Assembly: GCA_041191165.1 (NCBI GenBank)
Contig: JBEEPJ010000013.1
Coordinates: 1 to 20,235, forward strand
DNA length: 20,235 bases
Origin: CAMCYM01 sp041191165
GTDB taxonomy: Bacteria; Bacteroidota; Bacteroidia; Flavobacteriales_D; Sanyastnellaceae
Direction of reading: 5' to 3'
Made by a program: the position numbers and the translations under genes. The first letter of the stretch is position 1. Each line of letters opens with the position of its first letter. Below the pieces are notes generated by a model, which saw nothing but the letters and a program-made list of their open reading frames with translations, was not told where the DNA came from and did not search any database. Below are positions 14,987 to 20,235 of this stretch, in pieces.

Positions 14987-15975
14987 ACAGGGCTTGGCGT
15001 AGGATCATTCAGGGTCTGGCGGTGCTCTGGGGCGCTTGGACCCTGGTGTTTTTCCTCTTCGCTTGGGTGCCTGACCCGGCGCGACAGATGGCAGGCCAAA
15101 ACGAGCGGCAAGAGGTCGTCGATGCCTTCCGGTCCCGGCATGGGCTGGACCAACCGCTGTCGGTCCGCTACTTCCGGTTTTGGGCGGGATTGCTGCCCGT
15201 GGGACGGGATGCAGCAGGGGAGTGGGGGTGGAAGTCGCCGGATCTGGGCCGGTCGTTCATCGGCGATCGATCGGTGGCGGAGGCCATTGGAGGTGCCCTC
15301 CCCGCCACGCTGTTTCTCGCCTGCTGGGCCATGGGGATAGCATCCGTCTTGGGTATCCTGTTGGGATTGTTCCTGAGTACCCGGGTGGATACGCCCCTGG
15401 ATCGCTGGTTGCTCGCTGCTGCCGCATTGGGCATGAGCGCGCCCTCTTTTGTGGTGGCCATTGGTTTGGCCTGGCTCCTGGGCTCGGTGGCGCACGCTTA
15501 CACGGGGCTTCCCATGACGGGGGGAATGTGGGAGGTCGATCCTTTTGAGGGTCCGGGTTTGGCCTGGCGCAATGCCATCCTGCCCATCCTCACGCTGGCG
15601 GTGAGGCCGCTGTCCGTCGTCACCCAACTGACCCGGAATGCAGCCCTAGAGGTGCGGGAGCAGCCGTACATTCGCACGGCGCGGGGCAAGGGACTATCAG
15701 AGCGGCGCATCCTCTTCCTGCACGTCTTGCGCAATGCACTCAACCCGGTCGTGACCGCGATCTCCGGCTGGTTTGCCACCCTGCTCGCGGGAGCTGTGTT
15801 TGTGGAGTTTGTCTTCGGCTGGCAGGGCATGGGCATGCTGATGTTCCGGGCGCTGGAACAGGGCGATTTGCCCATGGTGATGGGGTGTGTAGGGGTGGTC
15901 GCCGCCCTCTTCGTGGTGGTGAATTTCGGGGTGGACCTCCTGCATGGCTGGCTGGATCCCCGGATGTCCGACTGA
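14983..15975 (+). CDS. ABC transporter permease, OppB/DppB type
   Basis: 330 residues, the standard length for the first permease of peptide/nickel ABC importers (binding-protein-dependent transport, inner membrane). After an N-terminal anchor (GLAVLWGAWTLVFFLFAWVPDP), which ends in the typical P-D-P start of the periplasmic loop, come the RHGLDQPLSVRYFRFWAGLL region (51-71), five further helices and the EAA-like ATPase-docking loop YIRTARGKGLSERRILFLHVLRNALNP (229-255). The C-terminus has VFVEFVFGWQGMGMLMFRAL (272-291), also family-typical. It is translationally coupled to the BT_3928-type gene by a 4-base overlap. No ATPase, second permease or substrate-binding protein is present in the window, so the rest of the transporter must be encoded elsewhere. 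It ends 13 bases from the convergent aminotransferase. Confidence 0.93.
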   Translation: MNRAWRRIIQGLAVLWGAWTLVFFLFAWVPDPARQMAGQNERQEVVDAFRSRHGLDQPLSVRYFRFWAGLLPVGRDAAGEWGWKSPDLGRSFIGDRSVAEAIGGALPATLFLACWAMGIASVLGILLGLFLSTRVDTPLDRWLLAAAALGMSAPSFVVAIGLAWLLGSVAHAYTGLPMTGGMWEVDPFEGPGLAWRNAILPILTLAVRPLSVVTQLTRNAALEVREQPYIRTARGKGLSERRILFLHVLRNALNPVVTAISGWFATLLAGAVFVEFVFGWQGMGMLMFRALEQGDLPMVMGCVGVVAALFVVVNFGVDLLHGWLDPRMSD

Positions 15976-15988
15976 TGCCGCTATGATT

Positions 15989-16858
15989 TCACTGGCCGTT
16001 GAGCCAGCCGTTGATCATTTGGGCAGTGTGGTTGAAGTACCGCTTGGTTCGGTAGGCGGACACCCATTGAATCCCGCGGATGGCATTGGTCAGGAACAAT
16101 TCATCTGCCCGCAAGAGTTCCTGCGGCGTCAGGTCGCATTCGTAGACCTTCAGGCCTTTTTTCAAGGCCAAATGAATGACAGCAGCCCGCATCACGCCCC
16201 CGACTGGCCCCGTGTCCAGCCCGGGCGTGTACAGCACGCCATTGCTCACGAGGAAGAGATTGGACCGGGTGGATTCGATGATCTGTTGCCGGTCATTGAC
16301 AATCAGGGCTTCATCGAGCTCTTTGCTGCGCGCCCAAATGGCGGACTGGACGTAAATCGAAGCGGCGAGGTTTTTGAAGTTCGCGAGTGGATTCAGCGGC
16401 TTTTTCATCTCCGGATAGATGTCCACCGTGAAGCCCTTCGTGTTCAATACAAACGCGTTGTCCGGCAGCACCTGCGCTTCTGCAAACCACCGCATATCAT
16501 CCCGCTCCGGGGTATATCGCCCCCCGCCATCCCGGAAAAAGGTGGCGCGAATCCGTCCTCCCGCATGGATTTTCTTTGCGCCAATCAACTCTTCGATGGA
16601 GGTGGCAAATTGCGAAAGGGAAAAATCGCCCGGGACGGTGAGCTTATGGCCTTTGCAGCTGTCCAGGATGCGGCCGAAGTGGAGTTCCAGGTGCAGGGGC
16701 TTGCCATTGACGATGCGAATGGTCTCGAAGAATCCATCGGCATAGCCGAAGCCGCGGTTGTGCAACGGATGGGGGAGGGCCCCCTCGTCGACGAGCTTGC
16801 CATCTGCCAGGTACCACTCGCGGGGCAGGGAGTCGAATCGCAGCAGGGTACTTTTCAT
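15989..16858 (-). CDS. Class IV PLP aminotransferase / aminodeoxychorismate lyase-like
   Basis: 289 residues from the ATG at 16856-16858; the frame continues upstream only as a shadow of gmhB. This is a fold-type IV PLP enzyme: HNRGFGYADGFFETIRIVNG (33-52) is the N-terminal family signature, Lys162 (LANFKNLAASIYVQ) is the likely Schiff-base lysine, IIESTRSNLFLVSNG (193-207) carries the conserved Glu195 and SNLF, and TGPVGGVMRAAVI binds the PLP phosphate. Candidates are 4-aminodeoxychorismate lyase (PabC, p-aminobenzoate formation), branched-chain aminotransferase or D-amino-acid transaminase. The short, PabC-like N-terminus favours the first, which would supply folP nearby, but this is not decisive. 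The start overlaps the gmhB stop (ATGA), so the two are translated together. Confidence 0.9.
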   Translation of the reverse strand: MKSTLLRFDSLPREWYLADGKLVDEGALPHPLHNRGFGYADGFFETIRIVNGKPLHLELHFGRILDSCKGHKLTVPGDFSLSQFATSIEELIGAKKIHAGGRIRATFFRDGGGRYTPERDDMRWFAEAQVLPDNAFVLNTKGFTVDIYPEMKKPLNPLANFKNLAASIYVQSAIWARSKELDEALIVNDRQQIIESTRSNLFLVSNGVLYTPGLDTGPVGGVMRAAVIHLALKKGLKVYECDLTPQELLRADELFLTNAIRGIQWVSAYRTKRYFNHTAQMINGWLNGQ

Positions 16859-17346
16859 GGCGCCGGAGCCAGGGGGGCCAGGTAATCGATGAGTCGCGCG
16901 TTGGTGGGGATGAGCAAACCCGCCACCCCGGCGCCGGCTCCTGCATCCAAGTCCCGTTGCTTGTCTCCGATGAACCAGCTCCGGCCCGCTTCCAACTGGT
17001 GCTTCGCCAGCGCCCGTTCCACGAGTAGGCTCCCGGGTTTGCGGCTGAGGCTGTTGCCCGTATCGGGGTGGTGCGGGCTGTAAAAAATGTCCAGCAAGGG
17101 CGAGCCCTTGGCTACGCAAACCTCCTGCAAATGCGCATGGATCTCCCGAACCGCTCCGTGGGTGTAACGCCCCTTGGCGATGCCGCCCTGGTTGGTGATG
17201 ACCACCGGTGCATAGCCCCAAGCCACGAGCTGGCTCAGCCCTTCCAGAAATCCAGGCAACAGCGTGAATTCCGCCAGGGAGCAGGTATAATCCCCGGGGT
17301 CGTGGTTGATGACCCCGTCGCGGTCGAGGAATACGGCTGCGCGCAT
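16855..17346 (-). CDS. gmhB: HAD-IIIA phosphatase, GmhB-like, without zinc-loop cysteines
   Basis: 163 residues, near the usual GmhB length. GmhB removes the C7 phosphate of D-glycero-D-manno-heptose 1,7-bisphosphate in LPS-core heptose synthesis. HAD motifs are complete: FLDRDGVIN (6-14, nucleophile Asp8 and Asp10), VITNQGGIAKG (49-59, motif II), RKPGSLLVERAL (102-113, motif III Lys103) and FIGDKQRDLDAG (125-136, motif IV). The loop that in E. coli GmhB binds zinc through three Cys and one His reads SPHHPDTGNSLSRKP here, so Ser90, Ser99 and Ser101 replace the cysteines while His92 remains. The substrate could therefore differ (other sugar bisphosphate or nucleotide-sugar precursor). The ATG at 17344-17346 is fixed by the canonical beginning and follows a -7-like element by five bases. 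Confidence 0.83.
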   Translation of the reverse strand: MRAAVFLDRDGVINHDPGDYTCSLAEFTLLPGFLEGLSQLVAWGYAPVVITNQGGIAKGRYTHGAVREIHAHLQEVCVAKGSPLLDIFYSPHHPDTGNSLSRKPGSLLVERALAKHQLEAGRSWFIGDKQRDLDAGAGAGVAGLLIPTNARLIDYLAPLAPAP

Positions 17347-17350
17347 GTTG

Positions 17351-17358
17351 CAAAACTA
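17351..17358 (-). promoter_or_regulatory. -7 element immediately upstream of gmhB
   Basis: On the minus strand TAGTTTTG is a perfect TAnnTTTG match ending five bases before the gmhB ATG, so a transcript from it would have essentially no leader. A TTTG lies upstream at a 14-base spacing, shorter than typical. It falls in the 53-base gap after csaA, and could serve gmhB and the aminotransferase independently of csaA. Confidence 0.4.
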
Positions 17359-17399
17359 ATCACAACCGATGGCAAATCCCCGGTCTGAAGTCGTTGGCA

Positions 17400-17771
17400 T
17401 CAAGCGATGTGGGTGCCGGGTACAACGGGGGTGTCCGGCGCGAGCAGGACCACATCCCCGGCCTCGGGAACTGCCCCCAAGACCAAGCATTCGGAGCGAA
17501 AATGGCCGATTTGCTTGGGGGGGAAGTTCACGACGCAAATGACCTGCCGCCCGACGAGTTGCGCAGGATCATACCGGTGGGTGATCTGGGCCGAAGAGGT
17601 GCGAACGCCCAGTTCGGGCCCCAAATCGATGCGCAGCCGGATGGCGGGCTTGCGGGCATTTTCGAGCGGGTGGGCCTCGAGGATTTGGCCTACGCGCATG
17701 TCCACCCGGGCAAACTCAGCCCAGGAAAGAGGGGCAGTTTCCGCGGGATTTTCAGGGTGCAAAGGGTTCAC
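17400..17771 (-). CDS. csaA: CsaA-like tRNA-binding protein
   Basis: 123 residues with a GTG start at 17769-17771 (the in-frame TTG at 17760-17762 is an alternative giving a three-residue-shorter protein). The whole protein is one tRNA-binding OB-fold (as in CsaA and the C-terminal domain of methionyl-tRNA synthetase): SWAEFARVDMRVGQILEAHP (16-35), VRTSSAQITHRY (56-67), GRQVICVVNFPPKQIGHFRS (74-93) and ECLVLGAV are the family blocks. CsaA of Bacillus has chaperone and export-related activity and binds tRNA-like structures; a cytosolic role is likely. The core length is typical, with about 14 extra N-terminal residues. It diverges from mutA across 33 bases that hold a perfect inverted repeat, and gmhB follows after 53 bases. 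Confidence 0.93.
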   Translation of the reverse strand: MNPLHPENPAETAPLSWAEFARVDMRVGQILEAHPLENARKPAIRLRIDLGPELGVRTSSAQITHRYDPAQLVGRQVICVVNFPPKQIGHFRSECLVLGAVPEAGDVVLLAPDTPVVPGTHIA

Positions 17772-17777
17772 GGGCGC

Positions 17778-17798
17778 AAGTTACGCCCTTCGTAACTT
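17778..17798. repeat. Perfect 8+8 inverted repeat between csaA and mutA
   Basis: AAGTTACG (17778-17785) and CGTAACTT (17791-17798) are exact inverted copies around a 5-base centre. The element ends six bases from each start codon and is centred exactly in the 33-base divergent gap. Each arm contains TAACTT reading outward, a partial -7 element, so it may be two back-to-back promoters or the operator of a dimeric regulator acting on both genes. Confidence 0.6.
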
Positions 17799-17800
17799 CG
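17793..17800 (+). promoter_or_regulatory. Possible -7 element for mutA
   Basis: TAACTTCG differs from TAnnTTTG at one position and ends five bases before the ATG at 17805. A mirror element (TAACTTGC, 17783 to 17776) sits the same distance before the csaA GTG. If used, the transcript would be almost leaderless, or it would have a leader of about 27 bases should translation begin at the in-frame ATG at 17832. Confidence 0.25.
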
Positions 17801-17804
17801 GGGC

Positions 17805-19148
17805 ATGTGGAAGGATACCGATGGCCGTCCGATGTTCCCTTCGCTCACGCACGATGCGTGGGAGGAGATGGTGCGTAAGTCTATGAAAGGCAGGGAGTTG
17901 GAATTCATGGGGCACACCACTGTGGAGGGGCTGCAGATGCCGTGGCGGTCGGAACCGATCTCGGGGCCGGTCCGGGGGCTGCCAGAGCGCCATGCACGGG
18001 GTGGGGGAGAAGCGGTGTGGGCGGCGCAGATTCAGCAGACCTTCACGGCGCCGGAATCGCTGATGCAGGGGCTGATGCACGGGGTCGAGGGGGTGCGGAT
18101 TCCGGAGCCCCAGCAGCGGGAGCCGGGGCTGGTGCGCATGCTCGAGGGGGTGCACTTGGAGATGGTGGCGGTGCATTTGGATGGCTTCGAGGCGACGGGT
18201 TCGCTGCGGAGCCTGGTGGCGCTGGCGGATGGGCGCGCCATTACGGGCTCCTGCACGCGGGATGTCATGCGGGGCGGCATCGACGGGGAACGGCTGGCGT
18301 TGCACGTGGAGGCATGGGGCGCGGCCCTGCCCGCTTTCCAAACCTGGGGGGTCGATATAGCCCCCTGGATCGACTCGGGGATGACCCCCGTCCGGGCATT
18401 GGGCGCCGCTTTTGCCGCGCTCGATGACGCTGCAAACGCCTTGGAAAAGGGCGGAATTCCGCTCATTGAGGCGGCAAAACACTGTACCATCCGCTGGGGT
18501 GTCGATAGCGAGTTGATGGCCCAAGCTTCGCTGCTCCGGGCGATTCGTTGGCTCTGGAAACGTTGGTTGGAGGAACGGGGCGTGACGCCCTGTCCGGTAT
18601 GGATAGAAGCCCGAACGACATCGCTCCGGCACGTTTGGGCGCCAGCAGAGGACAATTTGCTGCGGACCACGGCGGCTACTTGGGCGGCTTGCATCGGCGG
18701 GGCGGACGGCGTGGAGACCTTGCCCCACGACCACAGACAAATCGCCGCGCAGCCTGCCCTGTCTACCGGGATTGCCGCTGAAAATGCACGGCGTTATGCC
18801 CGCAATATCAGTCATCTGCTTCGAGAAGAGAGCGGGTTGCACCGGGTTTGGGATCCCCTGCAGGGCAGCCACCATGCGGAGGCTTGGTCCCTTCTCTGGG
18901 AGGAACGGGCGTGGGAAGTTTTTCAGACGTATCGCGCACGGGGAGGCTGGCAAACGGCTTGCGAACAAGGGTTTGTGGGTGAACAGTTGCGAGCTTCTCG
19001 CATGGATTTGTCCCGTTCGTCCCAGTTTTTGCCAGCGGATTCTGCGCTCCCTCCCGATGCAGGTGTTGGAGGGGAGGTGCCGGAAAGGGCGCCCTGGTTT
19101 TTGGCTGACACCCTGCTTCATTCCCGCGACACCCATGTGCCCCGCTGA
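17805..19148 (+). CDS. mutA: Methylmalonyl-CoA mutase small (beta) subunit, short form
   Basis: 447 residues. In two-subunit methylmalonyl-CoA mutases the small subunit is a catalytically inactive partner of the large B12-binding subunit. Family landmarks are the N-terminal DAWEEMVRKSMKGRELE (17-33), GGIPLIEAAKHCTIRWGVDS (216-235), IEARTTSLRHVWAPAEDNLL (267-286), GADGVETLPHD (299-309) and YARNISHLLREESGLHRVWD (331-350, the 'NxxxLLxEES' end of the barrel). The protein ends about 100 residues after that, so the cobalamin-binding-like C-terminal domain of longer family members (over 600 residues) is absent. Length near 450 is, as I recall, common in Flavobacteriia-like genomes. The start could also be the ATG at 17832. 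The stop is three bases from the start of the large subunit. Confidence 0.9.
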   Translation: MWKDTDGRPMFPSLTHDAWEEMVRKSMKGRELEFMGHTTVEGLQMPWRSEPISGPVRGLPERHARGGGEAVWAAQIQQTFTAPESLMQGLMHGVEGVRIPEPQQREPGLVRMLEGVHLEMVAVHLDGFEATGSLRSLVALADGRAITGSCTRDVMRGGIDGERLALHVEAWGAALPAFQTWGVDIAPWIDSGMTPVRALGAAFAALDDAANALEKGGIPLIEAAKHCTIRWGVDSELMAQASLLRAIRWLWKRWLEERGVTPCPVWIEARTTSLRHVWAPAEDNLLRTTAATWAACIGGADGVETLPHDHRQIAAQPALSTGIAAENARRYARNISHLLREESGLHRVWDPLQGSHHAEAWSLLWEERAWEVFQTYRARGGWQTACEQGFVGEQLRASRMDLSRSSQFLPADSALPPDAGVGGEVPERAPWFLADTLLHSRDTHVPR

Positions 19149-19151
19149 GCC

Positions 19152-20234
<1,083 letters not shown>

Positions 20235-20235
20235 G

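Noticed and set aside
16859..17353. N-terminal extension of the aminotransferase frame
   Set aside because: It lies over gmhB in another frame and has no homology-like content; the ATG at 16858 overlaps the gmhB stop.

Overview
The window looks like chromosomal DNA of a fairly GC-rich member of the Bacteroidota. Four features suggest this: a secreted protein with an LVIVD-type propeller and a type IX secretion (T9SS) C-terminal sorting domain; a folP-cdaA pair divergent from a DUF1599 gene and a BT_3928-type DoxX gene, an arrangement I associate with Bacteroidota; several TAnnTTTG-like -7 promoter elements; and the near absence of Shine-Dalgarno sequences. No RNA genes, insertion sequences, CRISPR arrays or phage genes were seen. 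Coding density is very high: 18 protein genes, no gene-free stretch above about 75 bases, and many start/stop overlaps. The many long extra open frames opposite these genes look like by-products of GC-rich codon use.

Region 1 (1-2093, minus): a metallo-beta-lactamase/rhodanese protein running off the left edge and a TauE/SafE anion permease, together a likely persulfide/sulfite-handling pair. Region 2 (2144-7025, minus): a tightly coupled operon starting at a TATATTTG promoter element, with an LptF/LptG permease, two family-4-like glycosyltransferases and a 2-oxoglutarate/Fe(II) oxygenase. Every junction overlaps by 1 or 4 bases, and a perfect hairpin follows the last stop codon. The operon probably serves envelope glycoconjugate synthesis or export, plus an oxygenase of unknown substrate.

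Region 3 (7103-11142, plus): a lipoprotein-type M49 (dipeptidyl peptidase III) metallopeptidase, translationally coupled to a T9SS-exported choice-of-anchor-B protein. Region 4 (11176-12921, minus): folP (dihydropteroate synthase) and cdaA (c-di-AMP synthase, with a DGG instead of DGA motif). Region 5 (12994-15975, plus): a tandem-repeat DUF1599 protein, a BT_3928-type DoxX membrane protein and an OppB/DppB-type ABC permease without partner genes in the window.

Region 6 (15989-17771, minus): csaA (tRNA-binding chaperone-like protein), gmhB (HAD phosphatase lacking all three zinc-loop cysteines) and a class IV aminotransferase. Region 7 (17805 to the right edge, plus): the small and large subunits of methylmalonyl-CoA mutase, the large one cut by the window end. 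A perfect 8+8 inverted repeat lies exactly midway between the csaA and mutA start codons.

I did not find a clear new defence or mobile system. The most notable items are variant active or metal sites in otherwise familiar enzymes (CdaA, GmhB, rhodanese), unusual gene couplings, and the symmetric divergent promoter palindromes.
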